Under the pieces are notes generated by a model. The model saw nothing but the letters and a program-made list of their open reading frames with translations. It was not told the origin of the DNA and did no database searches. The translations under genes were made by a program, and so were the position numbers. From the NCBI RefSeq assembly GCF_041903755.1, contig NZ_JBBWVE010000031.1, forward strand, positions 13,715 to 77,714: a stretch of 64,000 bases of DNA, written 5' to 3'. This DNA is from Thiocapsa roseilacustris (GTDB lineage: Bacteria; Pseudomonadota; Gammaproteobacteria; Chromatiales; Chromatiaceae). Positions 55,114 to 63,918 of the stretch are shown here, piece by piece (position 1 is the first letter of the stretch; every line of letters begins with the position of its first letter).

Positions 55114-55208
55114 CGGTTATCGTTGTCGTTGTCGTAATCGAGAACAACAACGACAACGACAACGACAACGACTACGACGATTCGGTGCTCGACCTATTTC
55201 CGACACGT
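55114..55208 (+). repeat. Family B hexanucleotide hairpin and tail, copy 4
   Basis: (GTTGTC)n at 55121-55134, loop TAATCGAGAACAA, (GACAAC)n at 55151-55170, then ACTACGACGATTCGGTGCTC and GACCTATTTCCGACACGTGAC. The tail matches 22526-22563. It sits between the divergent Cache-AlbA_2 and PH-domain genes, within a 339-bp gap that holds no other feature. Confidence 0.85.
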
Positions 55209-55390
55209 GACGTCTTTTCCCGAGAGGTGGTAAGGCGTTTGGAATCCGGCGACATGCAATCACGCGAAATATCCCTGTCCTGTGGTTATAGTAACCCCGG
55301 CCGCACGGGGTGATCTCGTCCTCAGGTCGTGCGGAACACGGCGACGCGACATGTCGACCGATCCTCCAGGCAAAGAGACAGGAGATGCCG

Positions 55391-55858
55391 ATGTCCGAGA
55401 TTCACTACGACGCTCATCCCTCGATGTTGCGAATTCGTCCTTTTTCGACCCCATTGATGATCATCCTGTTGTTGGCGGGGATCCTGTTCGCCGTGATGGG
55501 TCCTGCATTGATCCCGGTTCCACTGCCCGAGCCGCTCGATGAGCAGATCGTCAAGATCTCGGGGCTCGTCGTCGCCGGACTCGCCGTGCTGCAACTGTGC
55601 GTCTGGTGGTTGGCCACCCGCTCCGACCATCTCGTCATCCGCGACGACGAGCTGGTCTGGACCCACGGTCTCCTCAGCAAGAGCTACACCGAGATCAAGC
55701 TCTCCTCGGTCCGCACGGTGCGACTCCATCAAAGCCTCCTGCAACGCATCCTGAACGCCGGCGACATCAAGATCTACACCTCCGGCGACGATCCTGAGCT
55801 CATCGTCCGCGGCCTGCCGAACCCGAATCGACTGCGCGAGCTCATTAAGCGCAACTGA
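55391..55858 (+). CDS. Bacterial PH domain (bPH_2, DUF304) membrane protein
   Basis: A 155-residue protein with two membrane segments (STPLMIILLLAGILFAVMGPAL and ISGLVVAGLAVLQLCVWWL) followed by a PH-like domain: TRSDHLVIRDDELVWTHGLLSKSYTEIKLSSVRTVRLHQS, then GDIKIYTSGDDPELIVRGLPNPNRLRELI. These proteins (YdbT/YvbH-like) are membrane-associated with unknown ligand. I chose ATG 55391 with ACAGGAG at 55378-55384. The stop TGA opens a family A repeat. Confidence 0.85.
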   Translation: MSEIHYDAHPSMLRIRPFSTPLMIILLLAGILFAVMGPALIPVPLPEPLDEQIVKISGLVVAGLAVLQLCVWWLATRSDHLVIRDDELVWTHGLLSKSYTEIKLSSVRTVRLHQSLLQRILNAGDIKIYTSGDDPELIVRGLPNPNRLRELIKRN

Positions 55859-55939
55859 ACCGCGTTCGGGGCTCATGTGCGGTTTGGGGCCGGTTTCAGG
55901 CGGTGAGGTCACCAGCGACGTCGTCCCTGACGCGGTTCA
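55856..55939. repeat. Family A repeat, copy 9
   Basis: Ends TGAACCGCGTTC and TGACGCGGTTCA; the first three bases are the stop of the PH-domain gene. GGTTTCAG and GGTTTGGG motifs are in the centre. Confidence 0.8.
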
Positions 55940-55988
55940 GAATAAAAAATGAAAATTCTGAACGCCGTCTCCCGTGCCGGTGGTCGAT

Positions 55989-56016
55989 CCACTAACCACT
56001 AACCACTAACCACTAA
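55989..56016. repeat. Tandem heptamer CCACTAA x 4
   Basis: Four perfect copies of CCACTAA. The repeat includes the pepA stop codon (56006-56008); on the minus strand every frame soon meets TAG or TAA. Confidence 0.9.
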
Positions 56017-57502
56017 CGCGCCGGAGCAGGACCTGGGTCAGCAAGGCGACCGGTCGTCCGGTCGCGCCCTTCTCCTTGCCGCTCAGCCAGGCGGTGCCGG
56101 CAATGTCCAGGTGTGCCCAGCGGTAGGCCTTGGTGTAGCGGGCGAGGAAGCAGGCGGCGGTGACGGCGCCTGCTTCGCGACCGCCGACGTTGGCCATGTC
56201 TGCGAAGTTGGTGTCGAGCTGCTGCTGATAGTCGTCCCACAAGGGCATCCGCCAGGCGCGATCGGCGGCGGCTTGGCCGGCCGCGATGATCTCTTCGGCG
56301 AGATGATCGTCGGCGGTGAAGAGGCCGGATGCGTGCTTGCCCAGGGCGATGACGCAGGCGCCGGTCAGGGTGGCCAGATCGATCACCAGCTCCGGGTCGA
56401 AGCGCTCGCTGTAGGTGAGGGCATCGCAGAGGATGAGTCGGCCTTCGGCGTCCGTGTTGAGGATCTCGATGGTCTGGCCGGACATGCTGGTCACGATGTC
56501 GCCGGGTTTGTTGGCATCGCCGTCGGGCATGTTCTCGGACGAGGGCACGACGCCGACCAGGTTGATCGGCAAGCCCAGCTCGCAAACCGCAAGCATGGTC
56601 CCGAAGACACCCGCGCCGCCGCACATGTCGTATTTCATCTCGTCCATGTCGGGGGCCGGTTTGATGGAGATGCCGCCGGTGTCGAAGGTGAGGCCCTTGC
56701 CGACCAGCGCGATCGGCTTGGCGTCGGCCTCCCCGCCGCGGTAGTGCATGACGATGAGCTTGGCCGGCTGGCGACTCCCGCGCGAGACTGATAGAAGGGC
56801 GCCCATCTTCAGCTCCTCCATGTCGGCCTCTTCGAGGATCTCGGTCTCCAGCCGCTCGTAGCGCTCGCCGAGCTCCAGGGCCTTCTCGGCGAGATAGGTC
56901 GGTGTGCAGATGTTGCCGGGGAGGTTCCCAAGCTCCTTGGACAGGGCCATGCCGGCCGCGATGGCGCTGCCGTGTCGGATCGCCTGCTCGGCGCTCTGCG
57001 CAACGGCCTTCTCGGAGAGCCAGACGTCGAGCCGCTTCAGCGGTGTCTTGGGTGCCTGTTTGTCGTCTTTTTTGGTCAGGGTGTAGCGGTAGGTCTTATC
57101 CTCGGCGGTGATGACGAGGTCGCGCACGGCCGCATAGAGGTCGAGCCCGTCCGGACCGAGCTCGGGCAAGGTGCAGAGCGCGGCACCCGCATGGGTCTGC
57201 TGGAGTGCCGCCACGGCGCCGACCAAGGCCTTGCGATAGTTGTCGCGCCCGAATTCCTTGTGTTTGCCGCATCCGACCACGAGGACCCGCTCGCTTGCCA
57301 GACCGGGCAGGTCGTACAGCATGAGGGTGCCACCGACGCGACCGTCCATGTCGCCCTTTTTCAACAGCTCGGACAGGCGCCCGCCGGTGGCGAGATCGAG
57401 CGTGGCGGAGGGTCCGGCGAGCTTGCGCCCCTCGAAGATCCCGATCAGGATACAGGGCGTCTTGAGTTGAGCGATCTCGCCGGTCTTGATTCTGAATTCC
57501 AT
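56006..57502 (-). CDS. pepA: Leucyl aminopeptidase (M17), PepA
   Basis: A 498-residue cytosolic metallopeptidase. The C-terminal catalytic domain carries LVGKGLTFDTGGISIKP (active-site Lys and metal-binding Asp), YDMCGGAGVFGTM and the family signature NTDAEGRLILCDAL with the bicarbonate-binding Arg; the N-terminal domain is the usual macro-like fold. It removes N-terminal residues such as Leu, and in E. coli also acts in Xer recombination and as a DNA-binding regulator. It is divergent from lptG, as expected for gammaproteobacteria. The last codons fall into a heptamer repeat. Confidence 0.95.
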   Translation of the reverse strand: MEFRIKTGEIAQLKTPCILIGIFEGRKLAGPSATLDLATGGRLSELLKKGDMDGRVGGTLMLYDLPGLASERVLVVGCGKHKEFGRDNYRKALVGAVAALQQTHAGAALCTLPELGPDGLDLYAAVRDLVITAEDKTYRYTLTKKDDKQAPKTPLKRLDVWLSEKAVAQSAEQAIRHGSAIAAGMALSKELGNLPGNICTPTYLAEKALELGERYERLETEILEEADMEELKMGALLSVSRGSRQPAKLIVMHYRGGEADAKPIALVGKGLTFDTGGISIKPAPDMDEMKYDMCGGAGVFGTMLAVCELGLPINLVGVVPSSENMPDGDANKPGDIVTSMSGQTIEILNTDAEGRLILCDALTYSERFDPELVIDLATLTGACVIALGKHASGLFTADDHLAEEIIAAGQAAADRAWRMPLWDDYQQQLDTNFADMANVGGREAGAVTAACFLARYTKAYRWAHLDIAGTAWLSGKEKGATGRPVALLTQVLLRRVSG

Positions 57503-57755
57503 CGTCGGACTCCTGTTGGAGGGCCTGGGTGAGAGCGGGTTCGTGCCGGTCGGGCGCGGCGCGGCGCGCTGCCGATGGTCAACCGCCTACGGATCTGGTG
57601 CTTTTGATGTCGAATGACGAGTCTACCGGAAGAAACTGTTCGGTCGAAGCCCGCACGCTCGAGGCGCTCGGGCGTGATGCGTCCTCTGCGCATCGCCGAG
57701 GCGATTTCCTCGCGTGGGCAAGCGCCGCCCGGGTCGCGGGTTCGGGTCGGACCTC

Positions 57756-58820
57756 ATGATCATCCTCGAACGCTATCTCGCGGGCGCGGTCATCGGGGGC
57801 ACGCTGCTCACGCTTGCGGTCCTGTTGCCGCTCCTCGGCTTTTTTATCCTCGCCGACGAGATCGACGCCGTCGGGGTCGATGGTTACGGCTTGGCGGATG
57901 CGTTGGTGTTCGTCGCGTTGAGCCTGCCGCGCTATGCCTATCAGGTCTTCCCTATCGCGACCCTCATCGGCGCCTTGATCGGCCTCGGGGCCTTGGCGAG
58001 CCGCTCGGAGCTGGTGGCGATGCGGGCCGCCGGCTTCTCGGTGGCGCGGATCATTCGGGCCGGTCTGCTCGGCGGTCTGCTGCTGGCGGTGCTTGCGGTG
58101 GTCGTCGGGGAGGTCGTCGCGCCGGTTGCGGAGCAGCGTGGCCTCGAGCTGCGTCGCCAAGCGCTCTCGGGCGACGTCACCCAGCAGACGCCTTACGGTT
58201 TTTGGGCGATCGACGGTCGTGCCTATGTCAACATCCGCGAGATCGCCTCGCCGACGCGTCTGCGCGACATCTTTATCTACCAGGTGGACGCGGATGCAGG
58301 CTCCCTGGTCGCAACCCACGCGGCCGGTGCGCGCTACAGCGAGGCCGGTTGGGTGCTGGAAGACATCGCGCGCAGCCGCGTGACCGCGGCCGGGGTCGAA
58401 GTGGAGCGCACGGAGCGGGCCGCATGGAGCTCGATGCTGGATCCGGGGCTGCTCAAGGTGGTGGTCGTGGATCCGCAGGTGCTCCCGGTTTGGGGACTCT
58501 ACAAGTACATCCGCTTCATGACGCTCAACAAGCAGGATGCCGGACCCTACGAGGTGGTCTTCTGGGGCAAGGTGCTGCACCCGATCCTGACGCTTTCGAT
58601 GATCTTCGTGGCGATTCCGATCATCCTCGGATCGGCACGCACCACGGGACTAGGTCCGCGCATCTTCATCGGCGTCTTGGTCGGTATCCTCTATTATCTG
58701 GTTAGCCGGACCTTTGCATTCGTCGCGCTGCTGTTCGGGTTGAACCCGCTGGTCGCGGCGATCATGCCGCCGCTGTTGTTCATCACCGGGGCCTTGTTCA
58801 TGCTGCGTCGGGTGGGCTAG
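57756..58820 (+). CDS. lptG: LPS export ABC transporter permease LptG
   Basis: A 354-residue inner-membrane permease with six membrane segments and a periplasmic beta-jellyroll domain between segments 3 and 4. ERYLAGAVIGGTLLT at the N-terminus, FPIATLIGALIGLGALASRSELVAMRAAGFS and GLYKYIRFMTLNKQDAGPYEVVFWGKVLHP are characteristic of LptG and distinguish it from LptF. With LptB and LptF it extracts LPS from the inner membrane. I chose ATG 57756 (MIILERYL). In relatives, lptF normally lies between pepA and lptG; here only 253 bp separate them. Confidence 0.88.
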   Translation: MIILERYLAGAVIGGTLLTLAVLLPLLGFFILADEIDAVGVDGYGLADALVFVALSLPRYAYQVFPIATLIGALIGLGALASRSELVAMRAAGFSVARIIRAGLLGGLLLAVLAVVVGEVVAPVAEQRGLELRRQALSGDVTQQTPYGFWAIDGRAYVNIREIASPTRLRDIFIYQVDADAGSLVATHAAGARYSEAGWVLEDIARSRVTAAGVEVERTERAAWSSMLDPGLLKVVVVDPQVLPVWGLYKYIRFMTLNKQDAGPYEVVFWGKVLHPILTLSMIFVAIPIILGSARTTGLGPRIFIGVLVGILYYLVSRTFAFVALLFGLNPLVAAIMPPLLFITGALFMLRRVG

Positions 58821-58832
58821 TGGAGCAGTGCA

Positions 58833-59297
58833 TCAGGGGGTCTTCCCGGATCGCAGCAGCATGACCAGCCGAGTCTGCGATTGGCGGTCGTGCCAGGCCA
58901 GACCGTCACGATCGATCAGGCTCCACCAGAGGCCGAGTCCGGCCGGCAAGAGGCTCAACGCGGCCCAGCCGAAGCGCTTGAGTGCATCGCCTGTGTTCAG
59001 GTTCTCGCCGTCGTCGCGGATGACGCGAAACCGCCATGCGCGCATACCCAGGGTCTGACCGCCGTGGGTCCAGAAATAGACGTAGAAGGCGCAGATGACG
59101 ATCGCCAAGTAGACCTGCATCAGGGCCAGATGAACCGGATGCTCGTTCGGCGAGGCGCCCGTGAGGCTGGTGTAGGGGATCACGACCAGCAGGACGGCGA
59201 ACATCAGAACGCCGAGCAAGAGTACGCTGTCATAGAGCAGGGCCCCGATACGGCGCAGCAGCGAAGGGGTCTTGGCAAGGCTGATATCGAGGTCCAT
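58833..59297 (-). CDS. RDD family membrane protein
   Basis: A 154-residue protein with three membrane segments. The N-terminal ISLAKTPSLLRRIGALLYDSVLLLG contains the R-x(n)-D pattern of the family, and THGGQTLGMRAWRFRVIRDDG and SLIDRDGLAWHDRQSQTRLV are the conserved middle and end. RDD proteins may be ion or small-molecule carriers; function is unsettled. Location beside lptG is common in gammaproteobacteria. Its start is 8 bp from a family A repeat. Confidence 0.87.
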   Translation of the reverse strand: MDLDISLAKTPSLLRRIGALLYDSVLLLGVLMFAVLLVVIPYTSLTGASPNEHPVHLALMQVYLAIVICAFYVYFWTHGGQTLGMRAWRFRVIRDDGENLNTGDALKRFGWAALSLLPAGLGLWWSLIDRDGLAWHDRQSQTRLVMLLRSGKTP

Positions 59298-59304
59298 GGT
59301 GTCC

Positions 59305-59390
59305 TTAAACCGCGCCCGGCGCGGTATGCGATGTTTTTGGATGGGATCGGCCCCGGCAGACTTGACGAGCGATGGAGCCGGCGCGGTTTA
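59305..59390. repeat. Family A repeat, copy 10
   Basis: Ends TTAAACCGCGCCC and GGCGCGGTTTA. Near-identical to copy 5 at 26004, including the centre TTGGATGGGATCGGCC. It lies just upstream of the RDD gene start. Confidence 0.9.
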
Positions 59391-59413
59391 TGATGCGTTG
59401 ATTCGTTCTTCAC

Positions 59414-59499
59414 TTAAACCGCGTCAGTCAGGCGCCTGTTCTTATCCGCGAGGGCGGCCCCTGCTTAACGTCGGTTTTGATACTCCGGACGCGGTTTAA
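59414..59499. repeat. Family A repeat, copy 11
   Basis: Ends TTAAACCGCGTCA and GGACGCGGTTTAA. Its last base is the A of the ATG assigned to the sensor kinase, so the kinase leader is repeat sequence. Confidence 0.88.
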
Positions 59500-62099
59500 T
59501 GCGGTTCTCCGTAAAATCCATCCTGTTCGTCCTGTTGCGGCGCGTACCCATGCCCGTGATCGCGATCCTGGTCGGCCTTGCCGTGGGACTTGCGGTGTGG
59601 GGGCTTCTGGATCAGGTACAGAGCCGTCAGGTCGACAAGATCTTCGAGCAGGAGCTCCAGGCGCAGCTCGATCAGCGTGCACGCGAGAGCCTGATTCGCT
59701 TCGACCGTTATCTCTCCAATTATGGGGCGACCACGCGCCTGCTCGCCAACCATCGGCGCCTTTCCGAATATCTCGAGCCGCTGTTCTGGTTCGAGGACGA
59801 CACTGCCGTTCCTGTCGTCTATAAGGAGTTTCGTCCGCATTGGCTCCCGGATTTCTTCGAGCGCGAGGCACTCAGTGCTCCGAGTCATGTGCTGCTGACC
59901 GACCCGCAGGGTCGGGTTCGAGAGGTCTTTCAATCCGGCAACGATCCGTTGCCCGAGGAGATCTCCGCCCGGATCCCGACGCGCTTGCTCAATGTGCGTG
60001 ACGTGCGCTCGGTCATCGAGCGATTCGACGATAAACTCTACTTGCTCGGCAGCGATGCTGTCGAGGATGCCGGCGGTTATGCGATGGGACATCTGGTGGT
60101 TCTGGTGCCCGTGGACGACGCCTTTCTGGCCTCGTCCCAGCGCGGCGTCTATGTCGGGCGCGCCGCGGTGGCCTTGGTGGACGGGGCCGACCAGCGAATC
60201 GTCGCGAGCGTCGACTCCGAGATGCTGACACCCGGAAGTCTGCTCTCGGACTGGTCCGGGAGCTACCTGGTCACCTCCCAGTCCATGGCGGAGTACGAGG
60301 GTTCGGACTCGAACGTCTTGTTTGCGACCTTTGTCCCGCATGCCGCGGTCGAGAAGATGTCGCGGCATGTCCGCATCTTCGAGCGCCGGCAGCGCGGGAT
60401 CGCCGCCGCGGTCTACATACTGGTGTTCACCGCGGTCATCTATCTGGTGTCGTCGCGGCTGAACGCGGTGCTGAAACGCATGACGCGCTTCTCGCAGCGT
60501 GCGCTCGGTATTCCGGAGCCCGGGTTTCATCGTGGCGGCAATCAATTGCTATTGCTCGAAGAATGGATCCAGCATTTCACGCAACTGGTGCTCAAGGCGC
60601 GCGAAGAGATGAGCATCAAGCATCAGGCGGAGATGCGCGAGAGCGAGGCGCTCAAGGCGGCCGTCATGGAGGCGTCGCTGGATGCGATCGTGACGCTCGA
60701 TCACGGCGGTCGGATCATCGAGCTCAATCCGTCGGCGGAGCGCATGTTGGGGCTCGATCGCGGCGAGGCCGCGGGGACCGTCTTTGCCGAACGTTTTCTG
60801 CCCGAGATCGCACGCCCCGCCTTTCAGCGGCTCCTCGACCGCTCGCGCCACCTGCACCGCGAGCCGCAGGGTCGCGGCGAGCTGGTGGCGCTGCGCTCGG
60901 ATGGCTCGGAGATCCCGGTGGAGATCTCGATCGTGCCGATCGACCTGGAGTCCGAGCGCTTCTACACGCTCTACATCCACGATATTACGGCGCGCAAGCA
61001 GGCCGAGCGCGAGATCAAGAGCCTTGCGCGGTTCGCCAGCGAGAGTCCGAACCCAATCCTGCGGGTGACGGGCGACGGCCTGATCGTGTATGCCAATCGA
61101 GCCAGTCGCCCCTTGCTGCAGGCTTGGGGTGCGGACCCGGGAGAGTGTCTGCCGGAGGATTGGCGCGATGAGATCGCCGTGGCGCTCGACAGTGGCGAGC
61201 CCCAAGAGCGGGAGCAGGAGATCGCGGGCCAAGTCTATTCGCTGCTGTTCGCACCCATCCGGGATCTCGGCTATCTCAACATCTATGCCCGCGACATCAC
61301 CGCGGTGCGCCGCGCCGAGCAGGAGGCTCGCCAACATCAGGCCGAGCTGGTGCATGTGTGCCGACTCAGCACCATGGGCGAGATGGCCACCGGCATGGCG
61401 CATGAGCTCAACCAGCCGCTCTCCGCGATCGTCAACTATGCCAACGGTTGCAGTCGCCGCCTGCAGAACGCCTCGTCGAAGACCGAGGACTTGGTCGGCG
61501 CCATGGGTCAGATCACGGTGCAGGCGCAACGTGCAAGCGAGATTATTCGTCGCCTGCGCGCACTGGTCGGCAAGCAGCCGCCAATCCGCACCGATGCCGA
61601 TCTCAATCATCTGGTGCGAGAGGTATGCTCCTTCGTCGAGTTCGAAACCACGCGGATGGCGCTGCAGATCGAGCTGGATCCCGGCGCGCATCCGATTCCC
61701 GTCAATGTCGACCTGGTACAGATCGAGCAGGTGCTGTTGAACCTGGTTCGGAACGCGATCGATGCTCTGCAGGAGTCGCCCGAGGAGCGTCGCCGTCTCT
61801 GTATCCGGACCCTGGTGGCGGGGGATCAGGCCATTGTGGAGGTCGAGGATACCGGCCCCGGCATTACTGCAGAACGCATCCTGCACCTCTTCCATCCCTT
61901 CTTTACGACCAAGGAGGGCGGCATGGGCATGGGTTTGGCGATCAGCCAGACCATCGTGGAGAATCACGACGGCCGCATCTGGGCCGAATCCGAGCCCGGA
62001 ACGGGCTCGACCTTTTACGTCTCGCTGCCGCTCGCGCAGGCCGACACGCCCGACGCGGCGGACGCTGGTAAATCCGAGCTCCTGGAGAGCCTGACATGA
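59499..62099 (+). CDS. PAS-domain sensor histidine kinase (FixL/DctB-like)
   Basis: An 866-residue membrane kinase. Membrane segment 1 is VIAILVGLAVGLAVWGLL (about 20-37); a periplasmic sensor of about 270 residues follows; membrane segment 2 is GIAAAVYILVFTAVIYLVS near 305-323. Two PAS domains lie at about 385-500 (AVMEASLDAIVTLDHGGRIIELN) and 505-605. The HisKA H-box GEMATGMAHELNQPLSAIVNYA places the phosphorylated His at about residue 634, and the ATPase has N-box NLVRNAIDAL, G1 VEDTGPGI and G2 GGMGMGLAISQTIV. It phosphorylates the response regulator coupled by ATGA. The start ATG 59499 abuts a repeat; ATG 59550 is an alternative. Confidence 0.88.
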   Translation: MRFSVKSILFVLLRRVPMPVIAILVGLAVGLAVWGLLDQVQSRQVDKIFEQELQAQLDQRARESLIRFDRYLSNYGATTRLLANHRRLSEYLEPLFWFEDDTAVPVVYKEFRPHWLPDFFEREALSAPSHVLLTDPQGRVREVFQSGNDPLPEEISARIPTRLLNVRDVRSVIERFDDKLYLLGSDAVEDAGGYAMGHLVVLVPVDDAFLASSQRGVYVGRAAVALVDGADQRIVASVDSEMLTPGSLLSDWSGSYLVTSQSMAEYEGSDSNVLFATFVPHAAVEKMSRHVRIFERRQRGIAAAVYILVFTAVIYLVSSRLNAVLKRMTRFSQRALGIPEPGFHRGGNQLLLLEEWIQHFTQLVLKAREEMSIKHQAEMRESEALKAAVMEASLDAIVTLDHGGRIIELNPSAERMLGLDRGEAAGTVFAERFLPEIARPAFQRLLDRSRHLHREPQGRGELVALRSDGSEIPVEISIVPIDLESERFYTLYIHDITARKQAEREIKSLARFASESPNPILRVTGDGLIVYANRASRPLLQAWGADPGECLPEDWRDEIAVALDSGEPQEREQEIAGQVYSLLFAPIRDLGYLNIYARDITAVRRAEQEARQHQAELVHVCRLSTMGEMATGMAHELNQPLSAIVNYANGCSRRLQNASSKTEDLVGAMGQITVQAQRASEIIRRLRALVGKQPPIRTDADLNHLVREVCSFVEFETTRMALQIELDPGAHPIPVNVDLVQIEQVLLNLVRNAIDALQESPEERRRLCIRTLVAGDQAIVEVEDTGPGITAERILHLFHPFFTTKEGGMGMGLAISQTIVENHDGRIWAESEPGTGSTFYVSLPLAQADTPDAADAGKSELLESLT

Positions 62100-62722
62100 C
62101 CACCGACGCAACCGTCTTCGTCGTCGACGACGACCAAGCCATGCGAAACTCGCTGCAGTGGCTGATCGAATCCACCGGCATGTCGGTCCAGACCTACGAG
62201 TCGGCCGACGTCTTTCTCGCGAGCTACTATCCGGGGCGTGCGGGCTGTCTTCTGCTCGATGTTCGGATGCCCGGGATGAGCGGTTTGGAGCTGCAGAGTC
62301 ACCTCGCGCGCGAGGGTTATCGTCTGCCTGTCATCCTGATCACCGGACACGGCGATGTTTCGATGGCGGTCAAGGCGATGAAGGCGGGGGCGGTCGACTT
62401 CATCGAAAAGCCGTTTCACGACGAAGACCTGCTGCGCAGCATTCGGCGCGCGCTCGACTACGACCAGAGACACCGTGCCGACCAGGCGGCACGGGCCGAT
62501 ATCGCGACGAGGCTCGCCGAGCTGACGCCGCGCGAGCATGAGGTCATGGCGATGGTCACCGACGGCAAGTCGAACAAGGACATTGCCGCCGCGCTCGGCG
62601 TGAGCGCCAAGACGGTCGAGGCCCACCGCGCCCGTGTCATGGAGAAAATGCGGGCTGACTCGCTTGCCGAGTTGGTGCGGATGGCCCTGATTGCCTCGGC
62701 GGAGGGCCCGGCGACACGCTGA
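62096..62722 (+). CDS. FixJ-family response regulator (REC-LuxR HTH)
   Basis: A 208-residue regulator. The receiver domain has the acidic pair VVDDDQ (residues 10-13), phospho-acceptor Asp55 in LLLDVRMPGMSG, ITGHGDVSMAVKAMKAGA and the conserved Lys in IEKPFHDEDLL. The C-terminal LuxR-type helix-turn-helix includes LTPREHEVMAMVTDGKSNKDIAAALGVSAKTVEAHRARVMEKM. It overlaps the kinase stop by ATGA, so the pair forms one two-component system. No obvious target operator was found in the window. Confidence 0.92.
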   Translation: MTTDATVFVVDDDQAMRNSLQWLIESTGMSVQTYESADVFLASYYPGRAGCLLLDVRMPGMSGLELQSHLAREGYRLPVILITGHGDVSMAVKAMKAGAVDFIEKPFHDEDLLRSIRRALDYDQRHRADQAARADIATRLAELTPREHEVMAMVTDGKSNKDIAAALGVSAKTVEAHRARVMEKMRADSLAELVRMALIASAEGPATR

Positions 62723-62849
62723 ATGCCGCGTTGGGCCGGGAGTGAGTCAGGGGTCGGGGCCGGCTTTGAGCCCGTCGAAGCCGGGTTTGCTCAGAAGTCG
62801 TCGGGGCCTCAAAATGGTGGATCTTCAATGATTCGCCGGAGCATGTTTG

Positions 62850-63833
62850 ATGTCCGAAAAGGCCCCCTGGATTACCTTCCGACCCGAGCTTAAGGTGCTC
62901 GATTGCACCGTTCGCGATGGGGGGCTCGTCAATGCCCACCGGTTCGACGACGCCTTCGTCGCCGCCATCTATTCCGCCTGCGTCGAGGCCGGCATCGACT
63001 ACATGGAAATCGGCTACAAGAACTCGCCGCGCGTTTTCCCGAAGGACACGTTCGGTGCTTGGCGTCACTGCGACGAGACGGATCTGCGTCGGGTGGTCGG
63101 CGATCACGATGCCGAGACGACCGGACTCAAGCTCGCAGCGATGGCCGATGCGGGCAAGAGCGACTGGCAGACCCAGCTCATCCCCGCGAGCGAGAGTGTG
63201 CTCTCGATGATTCGCGTCGCCTTCTACGCCCATCAGGTGTCCGAGGCGGTCGATATGATCCGACATGCCACCGAGCTCGGCTACGAGACAACCGCGAACC
63301 TGATGGCGGTCTCCAACATCACCGAGACCGAGATCGATACCGTTCTCGAGGCCATCGCCGAGACGCCGGCCAGCACCATGGTGATCGTCGACAGCTTCGG
63401 ATATCTCTACCGCGAGCAGATCGACCGTCTCTACCGCAAATACGCAGCAGCGCTCGAAGGGACCGGCAAGGAGATCGGCATCCACGCCCACAACAATCTC
63501 CAACTGGCCTTCGCCAACACCATCGAGGCCATCATCCTGGGTTGTAATCGGGTCGATGCGACGATCTTCGGCTTCGGCCGCGGCGCCGGGAACTGCCACA
63601 CCGAGCTGCTGCTCGGTTTTCTCCGCAATCCGAAATTCAACGTACGCCCCATCATCGAGGTCATCCAGAACCGGATGCTGCCGCTGCGCAAGGAGTTGGA
63701 TTGGGGGCCGTCGGTCCCCTACAACATCACCGGTCAGCTCAATCAGCACCCGCGCTCCGCGATCGAGTGGCGCGAAGGCGCGACGCCGGATGACTATCTG
63801 GCGTTTTACGATAAGGTTGTTTCGGAGATTTGA
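62850..63833 (+). CDS. HMGL-like aldolase catalytic domain protein
   Basis: A 327-residue cytoplasmic TIM-barrel protein. LKVLDCTVRDGGLVNAHRFDD at the N-terminus carries the catalytic Arg-Asp pair, VIVDSFGYLYREQIDRLY and GIHAHNNLQLAFANTIEAIILGCNRVDATIFGFGRGAGNCHTELL give the His-x-His metal site and the glycine-rich end, as in 4-hydroxy-2-oxovalerate aldolase and HMG-CoA lyase relatives. The closest group is the aldolase catalytic domain proteins of unassigned substrate. I chose ATG 62850 with GGAG about 9 bases upstream; TTG 62847 also opens the frame. It is 127 bp from the response regulator, so co-transcription is possible but not shown. Confidence 0.8.
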   Translation: MSEKAPWITFRPELKVLDCTVRDGGLVNAHRFDDAFVAAIYSACVEAGIDYMEIGYKNSPRVFPKDTFGAWRHCDETDLRRVVGDHDAETTGLKLAAMADAGKSDWQTQLIPASESVLSMIRVAFYAHQVSEAVDMIRHATELGYETTANLMAVSNITETEIDTVLEAIAETPASTMVIVDSFGYLYREQIDRLYRKYAAALEGTGKEIGIHAHNNLQLAFANTIEAIILGCNRVDATIFGFGRGAGNCHTELLLGFLRNPKFNVRPIIEVIQNRMLPLRKELDWGPSVPYNITGQLNQHPRSAIEWREGATPDDYLAFYDKVVSEI

Positions 63834-63848
63834 TGGTTTGGGGGGGAA

Positions 63849-63918
63849 GGGTTCAGGGTTCGGGGTTCGGGGTTCAGGGTTCAGGGTTCAGGGTTCAGGG
63901 TTCAGGGTTCAGGGTTCA
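63849..63918 (+). repeat. Tandem heptamer GGGTTCA x 10 (telomere-like)
   Basis: Ten head-to-tail heptamers, eight exactly GGGTTCA and two GGGTTCG (units 2 and 3), 15 bp after the aldolase stop. The rest of the window to 64000 shows no gene. Confidence 0.92.

Noticed and set aside
55052..55168. N-terminal extension SLSLSLLFSITTTTT of the Cache-AlbA_2 protein
   Set aside because: This is a translation of the (GTTGTC)n repeat; ATG 55051 gives a normal membrane-protein start.
57607..57759. Short frame MSNDESTGRNCSVEARTLEA ending on ATGA of lptG
   Set aside because: The overlap looked like translational coupling, but the peptide resembles no family and is not an LptF remnant.
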